Shown: positions 45,444 through 54,392, numbered from the stretch's first letter. The stretch: 55,188 nucleotides of DNA from Clostridia bacterium (GCA_017537365.1 JAFYKZ010000025.1:1-55188), one strand, 5' to 3'. The notes: generated by a model not told the origin, from the sequence alone. Numbers and translations are program-made.

Positions 45444-46370
45444 TTATCTCATTTGCATAACACTGCTCACAAGCGAGCAATATAATAAATTTAAGTTTAT
45501 GTTAAGCTCTAAATTCTTTTCAAACGCAGCAATTTCAGAATAAAGTCTAAAAAGTTTTTTAGCTCTGTTACCTTCGTTTTTTAGTTTGAGCTCTGATACT
45601 ATCAAAAGCTTTAATTCTTTTAAAAATTCTTCCGCTAAAAGACGGTTTTTCTCAAATGCCGCAGTTGTGCTTAACATTCCCCAACTATCATTCAGGTCCA
45701 TAAACCTCAAAAATTCTTTTGCGCAAATATTAGCCTTGCTTTTTTTCTTGCCTGAAAGCAATTTAATTGCCTTTCCGATATTAAGACCGGCTTCTTTCAA
45801 AGCAAAGGTTATAACCTCCGTAGTATACTTGCTGTTTTTAGAAAGATATTCAACTCCTGCCGATAGCTCAACCGAGGTTAAAGATAAAACAACCGAGCGG
45901 GAAATAACCGTTTCAAGCAAAGCGGATTTATTTTCAGCAATTAAAATAAAATAAGTGTTTTCAGGAGGCTCCTCTAAAATCTTTAAAAGCGCATTTTGAG
46001 CCTGAGGGTTCATATTATCGGCAGGGTCTATAATAAAAACCTTACCTTTTGCGGTATTAGGCTTTATAACCGCTTGCTCAATAATTTCTCTGACCTGGTC
46101 AACCGTTATAAACTTTTTATTTTCAGCAGGCTTTATAACCGAAACATCGGGGTGGTTATTGCTTTTTATCAAATTGCAATTAATACAGCTTCCGCAAGGC
46201 TTCTCCGCGCCTTCGCAAACCGCGCCCTTGCAAAGATAGGTAGCCAAGGTGTGTCTGCCTGTTCCCTCGTCTCCCTCAATAATAATAGCATGAGGCAAAC
46301 GATTTTCTTTAAAAGAACCTAAAACCGCATTTGCAATCTTCTCGTTGCCAACAAGCGGAAATGCTATCAT
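45444..46370 (-). CDS. holB: DNA polymerase III subunit delta' (clamp-loader)
   Basis: This 308-residue AAA+ clamp-loader subunit has the walker-A-like loop EGDEGTGRHT, the zinc module CEGAEKPCGSCINC, the DNA/ATPase region VFIIDPADNMNPQAQNALLK and the SRS-like motif VISRSVV. In the P-loop the usual Lys is Arg, in line with delta' being an inactive ATPase in many bacteria. Its ATG overlaps the trpS stop by 4 nt. Confidence 0.95.
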   Translation of the reverse strand: MIAFPLVGNEKIANAVLGSFKENRLPHAIIIEGDEGTGRHTLATYLCKGAVCEGAEKPCGSCINCNLIKSNNHPDVSVIKPAENKKFITVDQVREIIEQAVIKPNTAKGKVFIIDPADNMNPQAQNALLKILEEPPENTYFILIAENKSALLETVISRSVVLSLTSVELSAGVEYLSKNSKYTTEVITFALKEAGLNIGKAIKLLSGKKKSKANICAKEFLRFMDLNDSWGMLSTTAAFEKNRLLAEEFLKELKLLIVSELKLKNEGNRAKKLFRLYSEIAAFEKNLELNINLNLLYCSLVSSVMQMR

Positions 46371-47374
46371 AAAACAAAACCGACCTTTTTCATAGCCTTA
46401 TTATAGGTTTTATAAGCCTGACGGCAAGCCTTATCAGCACCCTCTTTATAAAGCTGTTCAAGAGCTTTTTTATCCTTGATAATTTCCTCATAAGAAGCTT
46501 TTATCGGAGCTAAGGTATCTGCAACCGATTCACCGACTGCTAATTTAAACTCGCCGTAACCCTTACCCTCGAATTCGCGCTCAATTTCAGCTACGGTTTT
46601 GCCTGTTACCGCAGAATAAATAGTTATAAGATTAGAAATTCCTGCCTGCTCCTCGCTAAAACGTACACAAGCCTCGCTATCGGTAACCGCTCTTTTAAAT
46701 TTGCGGATAATATCGTCCTTACTATCTAAAATAGCAACCCAGGAATTAACATTATCGTCCGACTTGGACATTTTTTTACTTGGGTCTTGAAGCGACATAA
46801 CGCGAGCGCCTGTTTTTGGAATATAAGGCTCAGGAATAGTGAAAACATCGCCATATTTGTTATTAAATCTAACCGCAATATCACGGGCGATTTCAAGGTG
46901 TTGTTTTTGGTCTGCACCAACAGGCACAAAATCAGGTTTATAAAGCAAAATATCTGCCGCCATTAAAACGGGATACGAGAAAAGACCAACATTAACATTT
47001 TCAGGATGCTTTGCTGATTTATCCTTAAACTGAGTCATACGAGACATTTCGCCGAACTGAGTATTACAGGATAAAAGCCAAGAAAGCTGAGTATGAAACG
47101 GCACATGCGACTGAATAAAAACAGTATTTTTCTCAGGGTCAATACCCAGCGCCAATAAAAGCGCATAGGTTGAATAAATCTGAGAACGAAGCGCCGCAGG
47201 CTCTTGACGGACTGTTATCGCATGAAGGTCGGCAACCGCAAAGGTACAATCAAACTCATCTTGCATATTAACCCAGTTTTTAAGCGCACCCAAATAGTTT
47301 CCGAGGGTTAACATTCCGCTCGGCTGAATACAGCTTAAAACCTTTTTCTTTTGTTCAGTTTCGATATTACACAT
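46367..47374 (-). CDS. trpS: Tryptophanyl-tRNA synthetase
   Basis: This is a 335-residue class I synthetase. The HIGH-type motif appears as QPSGMLTLGNYLGA and the KMSKS loop as KKMSKSDDN. The adenylate-binding region (PVLMAADILLYKPDFVPVGA) is present. It charges tRNA-Trp. It leads the operon trpS-holB-ricT. No T-box leader is visible: only about 30 nt separate promoter and start. Confidence 0.97.
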   Translation of the reverse strand: MCNIETEQKKKVLSCIQPSGMLTLGNYLGALKNWVNMQDEFDCTFAVADLHAITVRQEPAALRSQIYSTYALLLALGIDPEKNTVFIQSHVPFHTQLSWLLSCNTQFGEMSRMTQFKDKSAKHPENVNVGLFSYPVLMAADILLYKPDFVPVGADQKQHLEIARDIAVRFNNKYGDVFTIPEPYIPKTGARVMSLQDPSKKMSKSDDNVNSWVAILDSKDDIIRKFKRAVTDSEACVRFSEEQAGISNLITIYSAVTGKTVAEIEREFEGKGYGEFKLAVGESVADTLAPIKASYEEIIKDKKALEQLYKEGADKACRQAYKTYNKAMKKVGFVL

Positions 47375-47410
47375 ATATAAATCAAATCCTTAAATAATTC
47401 TAATCAATAT

Positions 47411-47439
47411 ATTATAACATAATTTTTTTAACTTTACAA
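47411..47439 (-). promoter_or_regulatory. Promoter of trpS-holB-ricT
   Basis: On the minus strand TTGTAA (47439-47434) and TATAAT (47416-47411) are spaced 17 bp. The -35 box stands 4 nt from the end of the upstream YfhO-like gene. Confidence 0.85.
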
Positions 47440-47442
47440 GAT

Positions 47443-50094
47443 TTATTCCTCAGAGTCGTTTATAGTGTCCTCCAAGTCGCTTATAGCCTCAGGATTTATT
47501 TTAAACCCGTTTTCAAATCCCTCGTTTATGCTTGGAACACTAATATTAGTATCAATATCCAGAATAGAAGGCTTTAAAAGTGCCTCCTCGGCTTCTATCA
47601 TTTTCTGTTGTTCCTCTATTTCCCATTTTTTGAAGGCTTTAAGTAGCTGTTCACCCTCAGGATAAACCGTATCCTTTTTATGAGTTCTGCTCCATAAAGC
47701 GAATGAAAGAATATATATAAGGAAAATAAGCGCCGCAAAGGTTGTTATGATTAAACCTAAATTTAATCCGGGTGTCATATACTTAAATTCTATTTTGCTT
47801 TCACCGGCTTTCACCTTAACCGCCATAAAGCCGTGATTAACATTTTCTATCTGGGCAGGTTTTCCGTTTACGGTTGCTGTAAATCCTTTATCATAAGGAA
47901 TAGAGAAAAATACAAGGCTTTCCTTATCGCGAGAAACCGTCGCAGTGAATCCGTTTTTGGTATATTTAAAGTCCTTTGAAGCGGTTTCTTTTAGCTTTTC
48001 GCAATCGAAACAGAAGGTATCATAATCGGTCGAAAGAGAGGTTTCGCCCTCTGAATAAAAGCTTATATCCTCGTCGGTTTCAATATCTTTAAACATATAT
48101 GCATATTTCTTAATCTGCTCTTTGTTTAAAACAACCGCTTTAAGCATCATACTGGCTCTTTGTTCATTATTAAAGCCCTCGCAAAATTCCTCAGTCATAT
48201 AATAGTCATACGAAAAGCCGTAGGGTATATAGTTTTCGTTTTCATAGATATAAAAATCATCTTCGGTTTTAAGATAATTATATCCCGGCATAGCGGTCTC
48301 ACCTGTTTCGGTATCAACAAAGCTTTCGCTGCTATGCTTACTGTTTATAAGATATTTAACCGAAAACAAAGACCTTAAAGCATAATAATCCTCCGAAGCC
48401 TCACTGTTAACAGTTCGCTCTATACCTATATAATCATAAAACTCCATTATGCTTGGAGATATGGTTGAATGAAAAGAAATATTTCCCGAATATCCTAAAA
48501 ACATAGTAGCATTGTTCGGACCGCCATAGGTTTCAACGCGGTATTTATCCTTTTGAGGCAGATTAATCTCCCCGTTTATAAGCTGATTTATAACAACATC
48601 CTTGGCATCGGTAGCGTGGGACCTGCCGCAAATCATATAAAAGTTTGCATAAACAATCGTTATTATACAAACACAGGCGGTTGCAGTTTTGAAAAACAGC
48701 TTTTTATCTTTCTTTATAGGCTTTAAGGTAAAACCTAAAATAACCAAACTCATTATAGCTATAAAGCAGGTTATGATAAAGCGTGAAAGATACATATAAA
48801 AGTCTTCTTCGCTGCTTCCCTGACTAAATAAGCCAAACAGCACTTTGCCGTTTTCATCCTTTTCTCTCGGAAAAAGACCTATAACCAAGCTTATAGCAAC
48901 GGTTATACCCATAACCCATTTAAAGCTCGGCTTCCAATCTACCGAATTATCCTCGGTTAGCATAACAGTTGCAAGGCTTATCATAAGAATCGGCATATAA
49001 AACCATCTGGTGTAGAAAGCCGTATTAAAAGCCGAAAATGCGCTGTTTAGAAAAGGTACTAATGCTATAAAAATGCAAATTCCTATAAGGGTTTTAAGCC
49101 AATGCTTTTTGCGGTTTTTAAACAACGCGAAAATTCCAACCGTGCTAAACAGCGGCAACCAACCGCCGAGCGACGACCATTGCACCTTAGCTCCCGGGAA
49201 AAACACAGGACGGGCAGGGATATCAGGCGGGAAAAAGAAGCACTCTAAAATATTTCCGTATATCTGCTCCTTGCCATACATTATGGCGCTCCAACCCATA
49301 AGAATATTGTCTACTCTTGGATTGCCGCTCACAGCCAAAACAGACGGAAGAAGTATAAATGCTGCTAGCGCAACACCCAATATTCCCTCAAACCATATAC
49401 ATAAAAATCTTGAAAACTTAAATTTATATGCACCTGTAAACACTCTTACGAAATAATAAATCAAAAGGAAAATAAACATTCCAAAGAAGAAATAGTAATT
49501 TGTTAAAGCGCATAAACCCACCATTAAAGCAAAGAAAAAACGTTTATTTTCGGTAACTAACTGTTCAAGCGATAATAAAAGCAATGGAAAAAATACTATT
49601 GCTTCGTGGAAATGGTTGAAAAATATATTATAAACCGCAAAACCCGAAAAGGCATACATTAAACCGCCAAGCTCTGCGGCGGCAGGTGTTCTTGTGAAAC
49701 GACGGATAAATAAATATCCTGTAAGCGCCGATAAAGCAAATTTTAAAATAAGCAAAGGTCCTATAAAATAAGGCACCCAGGCAGTAGGAAACGGAAGTGT
49801 TATCCAGAAAAACGGACTTCCCAAAAGATAAAAACTATAAGCACCGATAAAATTAGAGCCTAAATCGGTATACTGACTCCAAAAAATCTCACCCGACCTT
49901 ACAGCGCGATGGCACTCAGTATAAAAAGGTATTTGCTGAGCATTAAAGTCGCCGTAAAAGGTAAAAGTTCCGCCGTCTATTATAATATAAGGTATAAAAA
50001 ATGCCATAGCGGTTAAAAGAGCTATTAAAAATGTGCTGAAAGCTTTTTCTTTTTGCGGCTTTAAAATTTTAGCCTTTGAAACAGAAAAATTCAT
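47443..50094 (-). CDS. YfhO-family polytopic membrane protein
   Basis: This 883-residue integral membrane protein resembles YfhO, a GT-C-like glycosyltransferase family linked to lipoteichoic acid or lipid glycosylation. The N-terminal half holds about 12 membrane spans. GGTFTFYGDFNAQQIPFY marks the first extracellular loop of the family, and LGGLMYAFSGFAVYN is also typical. The C-terminal third (about 530-790) is an extracellular mixed domain, followed by a last membrane helix (about 795-815) and an acidic tail. Its promoter overlaps that of the divergent yfbR. Confidence 0.88.
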   Translation of the reverse strand: MNFSVSKAKILKPQKEKAFSTFLIALLTAMAFFIPYIIIDGGTFTFYGDFNAQQIPFYTECHRAVRSGEIFWSQYTDLGSNFIGAYSFYLLGSPFFWITLPFPTAWVPYFIGPLLILKFALSALTGYLFIRRFTRTPAAAELGGLMYAFSGFAVYNIFFNHFHEAIVFFPLLLLSLEQLVTENKRFFFALMVGLCALTNYYFFFGMFIFLLIYYFVRVFTGAYKFKFSRFLCIWFEGILGVALAAFILLPSVLAVSGNPRVDNILMGWSAIMYGKEQIYGNILECFFFPPDIPARPVFFPGAKVQWSSLGGWLPLFSTVGIFALFKNRKKHWLKTLIGICIFIALVPFLNSAFSAFNTAFYTRWFYMPILMISLATVMLTEDNSVDWKPSFKWVMGITVAISLVIGLFPREKDENGKVLFGLFSQGSSEEDFYMYLSRFIITCFIAIMSLVILGFTLKPIKKDKKLFFKTATACVCIITIVYANFYMICGRSHATDAKDVVINQLINGEINLPQKDKYRVETYGGPNNATMFLGYSGNISFHSTISPSIMEFYDYIGIERTVNSEASEDYYALRSLFSVKYLINSKHSSESFVDTETGETAMPGYNYLKTEDDFYIYENENYIPYGFSYDYYMTEEFCEGFNNEQRASMMLKAVVLNKEQIKKYAYMFKDIETDEDISFYSEGETSLSTDYDTFCFDCEKLKETASKDFKYTKNGFTATVSRDKESLVFFSIPYDKGFTATVNGKPAQIENVNHGFMAVKVKAGESKIEFKYMTPGLNLGLIITTFAALIFLIYILSFALWSRTHKKDTVYPEGEQLLKAFKKWEIEEQQKMIEAEEALLKPSILDIDTNISVPSINEGFENGFKINPEAISDLEDTINDSEE

Positions 50095-50122
50095 TTATAT
50101 AAATCCTTTTTAAATCTTTTTG

Positions 50123-50150
50123 TTGATATTATATCACTTAATGGTATAAT
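50123..50150 (+). promoter_or_regulatory. Promoter of yfbR
   Basis: TTGATA (50123-50128) and TATAAT (50145-50150) are spaced 16 bp. Confidence 0.75.
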
Positions 50151-50156
50151 ATTCAA
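50128..50156 (-). promoter_or_regulatory. Promoter of the YfhO-like gene
   Basis: On the minus strand TTGAAT (50156-50151) and TATAAT (50133-50128) are spaced 17 bp. It overlaps the yfbR promoter almost completely on the opposite strand. Confidence 0.75.
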
Positions 50157-50173
50157 TAAAGGAAGTGTTAATT

Positions 50174-50743
50174 TTGAAAAACAATTTTTATGCAGTTATG
50201 TCCCGTATGAAAAATATCTACCGTTGGGGACTTATGAGAAATACTAAAACCGAAAACCTTAGCGAACATTCCTTTGAGGTGGCTCAGATTGCGCACGCTT
50301 TGGCTATTATAAGCAATAAGCGTTTCGGCGGAAATGTGGACCCGAATTTCACCGCAGTTGTTGCTATGTATCACGATTCTTCGGAAATTATAACCGGCGA
50401 TATGCCAACACCTATTAAATATTATAACAACGAAATCAAATCAGCATACAAGCAAATTGAAGCCGCCGCCGAAAACAGTCTCAAAGATATGTTGCCCGAA
50501 GATTTTAAAGAGGATTTTCTTAAAATCTATTCGCCAGACGAAAAAATCAAGCGTTTAGTTAAAGCGGCAGATAAAATTTCGGCGCTTATTAAATGCACCG
50601 AAGAGCTTAATATGGGAAACCGCGAGTTTTTAGTTGCCGAAAAATCGGTTCGAAAAGCTATTGAAGATATGAAGCTTCCCGAGGCAGAGGTTTTTATGGA
50701 AGAATTTATGCCAGGCTTCTCACTTTCTATTGATGAGCAGTAA
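50174..50743 (+). CDS. yfbR: HD-domain 5'-deoxynucleotidase YfbR
   Basis: This 189-residue HD-superfamily phosphohydrolase acts on deoxyribonucleoside 5'-monophosphates. The metal-binding residues show as SEHSFEVAQIAHA and AMYHDSSEIITGDMPTPIKY, and a late KAADKISALIKC Asp completes the site. The closest parallel is E. coli YfbR in both order and length. I chose the TTG at 50174 (reads M-KNNFYAVMSR like YfbR); the GTG at 50165 overlaps the ribosome site AAAGGAAG. Confidence 0.93.
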   Translation: MKNNFYAVMSRMKNIYRWGLMRNTKTENLSEHSFEVAQIAHALAIISNKRFGGNVDPNFTAVVAMYHDSSEIITGDMPTPIKYYNNEIKSAYKQIEAAAENSLKDMLPEDFKEDFLKIYSPDEKIKRLVKAADKISALIKCTEELNMGNREFLVAEKSVRKAIEDMKLPEAEVFMEEFMPGFSLSIDEQ

Positions 50744-50745
50744 AC

Positions 50746-50773
50746 AAAAAAGACGGCTGATGCCGTCTTTTTT
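50746..50773 (+). terminator. Terminator of yfbR
   Basis: AAAAAAGACGGC and GCCGTCTTTTTT form a 12-bp stem with a 4-nt loop, 2 nt after the stop codon. Confidence 0.95.
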
Positions 50774-50775
50774 AT

Positions 50776-50940
50776 ATGTAGGGAAGGCACTAATGCCTTC
50801 CTTTTTCGGTACGGATAAATCCGTACCCTACAAATATTTGAAAATTATATTTTCGTTTGTAGGGTGCGGCGATTTTCGACGCACTGTAAACCTATATCGA
50901 ACTAAACGGGATGTCGATAAACGCCATCCCCTACAAAAAG
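50776..50940. repeat. Array of palindromic (REP-like) elements, left border
   Basis: Four successive hairpins are visible: GGAAGGCA/TGCCTTCC (50782-50801), GGTACGGAT/ATCCGTACC (50808-50827), GTGCG/CGCAC (50864-50884), and GGGATG/CATCCC (50909-50930). Several are framed by GTAGGG and CCCTAC. The segment 50911-50937 recurs exactly at 54393-54419. Confidence 0.8.
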
Positions 50941-50967
50941 ATAATAAAATTAAATTTAAAATTTGTT

Positions 50968-51735
50968 TTATTCATTATCTTTAATGCAATTTTCACATAA
51001 TCCCATTTCGGTTCCGTTTACTATATACCCTCTAAGTAAAACCGCTTCCCTACCGCAAAAATCACAGGTTCCTACCCATGTTGTTTTAGTTTCCTCAAAC
51101 TCGTTATTATTTTCCACCGTATCTGCTGACACATCAAATTCTTCGCTACCACAAACACAAACCTTTTGATCAATAGGTACTGACCTACAACAAACTAAGC
51201 ACATCTTAGAGTTTTCTTCTATATGTGTTGGAACAATCTCTAATTTTACACCTGTTATAGGATCACCCGACTTAGAAGTCGACTCTGTTTTTTCTGCTTT
51301 TTTATCCTTAGTTATCGGTTCGGAGAATTTATCTCCCGATTTACCCTTTATACCATACAACGATAAATTAGCAGATATATTTGTGTTTTGAACAATACTT
51401 GCTAATGCACCAATAAGTAATGCTACCGAATGGTATATACAATATTCAACAAATGCACTTATTGCAAATGCAAACACACTTATTACTATGGATAAAAAGG
51501 ACATTAAAATCGCTTCATCTTCATCTATAACGCTATATCCCTTATATACATTTACACCTATCGCAATTGCAATGATACTACCTAAAATAATTATAGAATA
51601 AAATATTATGGCTCCAAATCTTTCAAGCCTTTCAGCCCACTTCCAAAGGTCTGTTGAAACACCGTCAGGTTTAATACATTCATTAAGAGTCTTAGGTACC
51701 CTTTTTTTATATTGTCCAGTAAATAAATTTTTCAT
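50968..51735 (-). CDS. Membrane protein with C-terminal zinc ribbons, function unknown
   Basis: This 255-residue protein is not a member of any family I recognise. Two membrane helices are predicted (about 43-65 and 78-110), followed by a polar linker. The cytoplasmic C-terminal part has two Cys-rich knuckle sets: CLVCCRS..CVCG (about 180-197) and CDFCGRE..CENC (about 224-251). These probably make two zinc ribbons. It follows the CHAP gene after 49 nt, with AAGGAAG before the ATG, and is the second gene of that unit. Confidence 0.75.
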   Translation of the reverse strand: MKNLFTGQYKKRVPKTLNECIKPDGVSTDLWKWAERLERFGAIIFYSIIILGSIIAIAIGVNVYKGYSVIDEDEAILMSFLSIVISVFAFAISAFVEYCIYHSVALLIGALASIVQNTNISANLSLYGIKGKSGDKFSEPITKDKKAEKTESTSKSGDPITGVKLEIVPTHIEENSKMCLVCCRSVPIDQKVCVCGSEEFDVSADTVENNNEFEETKTTWVGTCDFCGREAVLLRGYIVNGTEMGLCENCIKDNE

Positions 51736-51784
51736 AAAAATCTTCCTTGTAAAAACAATTCATAAAATTTATTTTGTTAAATTA

Positions 51785-53620
51785 TTATTTGCGTTTTTTA
51801 AATTTCATTATATAAATAATTACTATTGCCGATATTACAAAACAAGTAATTATTATAGGTATTATTAGATTCTTCTTTTCATCGCTTAAATGTCCGTTGT
51901 TTTCTACACTAGAAGAATCTACATTTGAAATTTTAGAAATTATTTTACTCTTTCTTTCTCCACAAACCGCACAAAAACACTCTAACAATCCATCTTTTTC
52001 ATTGGTTGCTTCCAATATAGTCTCCCATCCTCCAAACTTATGACCACTAGCTGCAATAGTTTTATTTTCGCTTTGTTGGCATATAGAACATTTTCTTTGT
52101 GCCAGACCATCATTTACACAAGTGTTTTCAGCAACAGTTTCCCATTCTTCAAAATCGTGCTCATGCCCATCTTCGGCTAACATGGCAATTGTAATTTTCT
52201 CAGTTGCATTACAGTTAGCCCTTGTGCAATTCCTTGTTTTTTCACCTTGCGAATTTATTGTTGCTTTTTTAGTAACAACAAATTCAGACCATGAGTGATT
52301 TAAAGGCGATATGGTAGTTATATCACATATGTAATTACATCTTGAACAATGATGAGATTTACTGCCCGACTCAGTACAAGTAGCTTTTTTATCTATAACC
52401 CATTCAGTGCTACAATTATGACCTAGCGCAGCAATTGCTTTTGTATCTTTTTGTGAACACTTAGAGCATTTTCTCTCTGACGATCCTTTTGTTGTGCAGG
52501 TAGCCTGTTTTGTCATATTCCAATTTCCATAAGAATGTCCCATTGCGGATATAGTTGTATTACTTGTAGTAGCGCTACACCTACTGCAATGTTTAGATTT
52601 ACTACCCAAAGTAGTACAAGTAGCTGCTTTATCTACCGTATATGAAGAAGCAAAATTATGACCGAGCGCAGAAATTGCTTCACTTTTTGTTTTTGAGCAA
52701 CCCGTACACTTGCAGATTTTTGTTCCGCTTTCAGTACAAGATGCCGCTTTTTGTGTGCTCCAAGCACCATAACTATGAGAGCCTGTTGTGGTAAATGATA
52801 ACTCCGCACTCCAATATTCTTTCCCATTAACCATAGAATAAAATTGATAATAATATTTAGTTACATGTGTAAGAGTTAAGGCAAGTTCATCTTTTAGATT
52901 ATAATATGGGTACATAACAGTTTCACCTACATAATTTTTACTAGGTGTTTCATATTTTGACCATGCGCTAGAATATGAGCCGCCGTCCACTCTAACCCTT
53001 ATGCCTATTTTTGTAACAGAATAATTTGAAGGCTTATCAACTTTTCCCCACAAAATTGCATTTTTTTCGCTAATGGAATTCTTTGAAGAATAAGAAGAAA
53101 TATTAACCGAATTTGATGGTGTCCCTGACAAATAAATAAACCCTAATAAAGTACACGAAGAATATGCGCTTTTCTTTGTTCCTACAACACTACTAACAGT
53201 AGAGCCTGTTACTATTCCAGTGCCATTTGCAGCACCACCGCTACTATTTGTCATACCGCCTTCATTAACTGTCATATAATTTCCGTTAACCGCCGTAACA
53301 AAAGAAACATGTCCATAAGAATGTGCCGATGATTTCCATACCGCAATAGAATTTGCTTTAGCAACACTTCCTGTACTGTATCCTGCACTTGTAGCCCGAT
53401 CAAGCCAATTAATTGCGTTTCCCCAATTAGGTAATGCTATTCCTAATCTATCATAGGTTTGTTGCCATGCGTACCGAGTACATGGCATAGTGGTAACTCC
53501 ACTTATTGTTTGAGAAGAAGGGTATGGATTAGACGCCGCCAAGACTGATGTAGGTAATATGCTAACAATTAAAACAGATATAAAAATACATAATAAAACT
53601 ACTTTCGAATTTTTTTTCAA
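51785..53620 (-). CDS. Membrane-anchored CHAP-domain protein with seven Cys-rich repeats
   Basis: This is a 611-residue exported protein. A signal peptide (VVLLCIFISVLIVSILPTSVLA) is followed by a CHAP amidase/endopeptidase-like domain (about 30-165; candidate Cys47 in MPCTRYAWQQ and His104 in YGHVSFV). An FN3-like section (about 170-280) follows. Seven repeats of about 40 residues (about 280-565) have the pattern GH..-W-x(4)-ATC-x(2)-G-x(4)-C-x(2)-C. A C-terminal membrane helix and basic tail complete it. I chose the TTG at 53620 (M-KKNSKVVLL) because AGGGG is 9 nt upstream, whereas the frame-opening TTG at 53629 touches that site. Peptidoglycan cleavage is the family role. Confidence 0.85.
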   Translation of the reverse strand: MKKNSKVVLLCIFISVLIVSILPTSVLAASNPYPSSQTISGVTTMPCTRYAWQQTYDRLGIALPNWGNAINWLDRATSAGYSTGSVAKANSIAVWKSSAHSYGHVSFVTAVNGNYMTVNEGGMTNSSGGAANGTGIVTGSTVSSVVGTKKSAYSSCTLLGFIYLSGTPSNSVNISSYSSKNSISEKNAILWGKVDKPSNYSVTKIGIRVRVDGGSYSSAWSKYETPSKNYVGETVMYPYYNLKDELALTLTHVTKYYYQFYSMVNGKEYWSAELSFTTTGSHSYGAWSTQKAASCTESGTKICKCTGCSKTKSEAISALGHNFASSYTVDKAATCTTLGSKSKHCSRCSATTSNTTISAMGHSYGNWNMTKQATCTTKGSSERKCSKCSQKDTKAIAALGHNCSTEWVIDKKATCTESGSKSHHCSRCNYICDITTISPLNHSWSEFVVTKKATINSQGEKTRNCTRANCNATEKITIAMLAEDGHEHDFEEWETVAENTCVNDGLAQRKCSICQQSENKTIAASGHKFGGWETILEATNEKDGLLECFCAVCGERKSKIISKISNVDSSSVENNGHLSDEKKNLIIPIIITCFVISAIVIIYIMKFKKRK

Positions 53621-53664
53621 TTTAATCAACCCCTAAATGAAATTTAATAACAAATAAAAAATAA

Positions 53665-53727
53665 GTTAATGTAACGTAATTTTAACATAAATTTATGTTA
53701 TTGTCAATACGTTAATATAACGTATTG
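53665..53727. promoter_or_regulatory. Promoter and operators between the CHAP gene and the XRE gene
   Basis: On the minus strand TTGACA (53707-53702) and TAAAAT (53684-53679) are spaced 17 bp and drive the CHAP unit. The spacer is the 18-bp palindrome TAACATAAATTTATGTTA (53683-53700). A 23-bp dyad CAATACGTTA-ATA-TAACGTATTG (53705-53727) lies over the -35 side. A related GTTA-ATG-TAAC site (53665-53675) lies just past the -10. These look like operators of the adjacent XRE protein. For the XRE gene itself only TATAAT (53732) is clear. Confidence 0.8.
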
Positions 53728-53743
53728 AGGGTATAATAATTAT

Positions 53744-53998
53744 ATGAAAAAGATTTGCTTTTATAATAATAAAAACATCATTTCGGAAAGGCTTAAAAAA
53801 ATAAGAGAAGAAAGCGGATTATCTCAAAGCAATTTAGCCGCAAAATTGCAAACTATGAATGTCAATATCGACCAGCAAATGATTAGCAAAATCGAAAAAA
53901 ACAACCGGCAGGTTACCGATTATGAATTAGCCTGCATCTGCAAATGCCTATCGGTAACACCTAATGATTTATTGAATTTTTCTAATATGGAATTTTAA
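53744..53998 (+). CDS. Small XRE-family transcriptional regulator
   Basis: This 84-residue DNA-binding protein is nearly only a Cro/CI-type HTH: ISERLKKIREESGLSQSNLA, then QQMISKIEKNNRQVTDYELA and a final LSVTPNDLL helix. It probably binds the GTTA-N3-TAAC dyads directly upstream and so controls itself and the CHAP unit. GAGGG lies 12 nt before the ATG. Confidence 0.92.
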   Translation: MKKICFYNNKNIISERLKKIREESGLSQSNLAAKLQTMNVNIDQQMISKIEKNNRQVTDYELACICKCLSVTPNDLLNFSNMEF

Positions 53999-54010
53999 CT
54001 TTTTAAATAT

Positions 54011-54040
54011 TGTAGGGGATGGCACCCTTGACATCCCGCC
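54011..54040 (-). repeat. REP-like unit in inverted orientation
   Basis: On the minus strand this reads GGGATGTC, six variable bases, then GCCATCCCCTACA. It is the same unit as 50909-50937 and 54393-54419, but reversed. GGGATG and CATCCC can pair. Confidence 0.75.
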
Positions 54041-54053
54041 AACCAAATATAAT

Positions 54054-54088
54054 GGCGAAGCCGTTTCGTTTGGGGGTTAAGGCGACAG
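54054..54088 (+). repeat. Dispersed short repeat, copy 2
   Basis: This is the partner of 44471-44505 and shares GGCGAAGCC, CGTTTGGG and GTTAAGGCGACA. Confidence 0.75.
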
Positions 54089-54117
54089 ATATGCCAGTAT
54101 AGAATAAATACAAACTT

Positions 54118-54162
54118 GCCGACAAATTGAAAACTTTGTTTTCACTCTTTGTCGGCTTTTTA
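54118..54162 (+). terminator. Two-tier terminator downstream of the XRE gene
   Basis: The outer stem GCCGACAAA/TTTGTCGGC (54118-54126 and 54148-54156) and the inner stem GAAAAC/GTTTTC (54129-54143) are followed by TTTTTAAT. Confidence 0.8.
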
Positions 54163-54179
54163 ATATAAATCATACCTTG

Positions 54180-54255
54180 TCGCCTGAGGGGGAAATCGAA
54201 ATTCCCCCTTAGGCGAATCTTTCCGCCCTTTCTTTTCGCCTACATAAGAAAGGGC
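54180..54255. repeat. Two long hairpins in the rpsL upstream region
   Basis: TCGCCT-AGGGGGAAAT with its complement forms the first (54180-54216, one mismatch pair). GCCCTTTCTT/AAGAAAGGGC forms the second (54225-54255). Neither has a clear U-tract. In the 638-nt gap 53,999-54,636 I see these repeats, one terminator and the rpsL promoter, and no credible gene. Confidence 0.7.
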
Positions 54256-54392
54256 GTGCCCGTCGCGGCATGAGCGACAATATAAAATAATATTTAATTG
54301 GTGTATTGTAAAGAAGTGGCTCACCACACCGCTTTATTTTAAGCAAGAGTAATCCCCTGCCCTACAAAATGCAAATTGAAATGATATACTAA

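Noticed and set aside
47375-47442. T-box leader in front of trpS
   Set aside because: Only about 30 nt lie between the promoter and the ATG, with no T-box motif or antiterminator.
50730-50984. 84-residue plus-strand reading frame after yfbR
   Set aside because: It consists of a terminator and palindromic repeats translated by chance, with no family match and no ribosome site.
54054-54260. Riboswitch or structured leader of rpsL
   Set aside because: These hairpins lie upstream of the rpsL promoter at 54541, so they are not in its mRNA.
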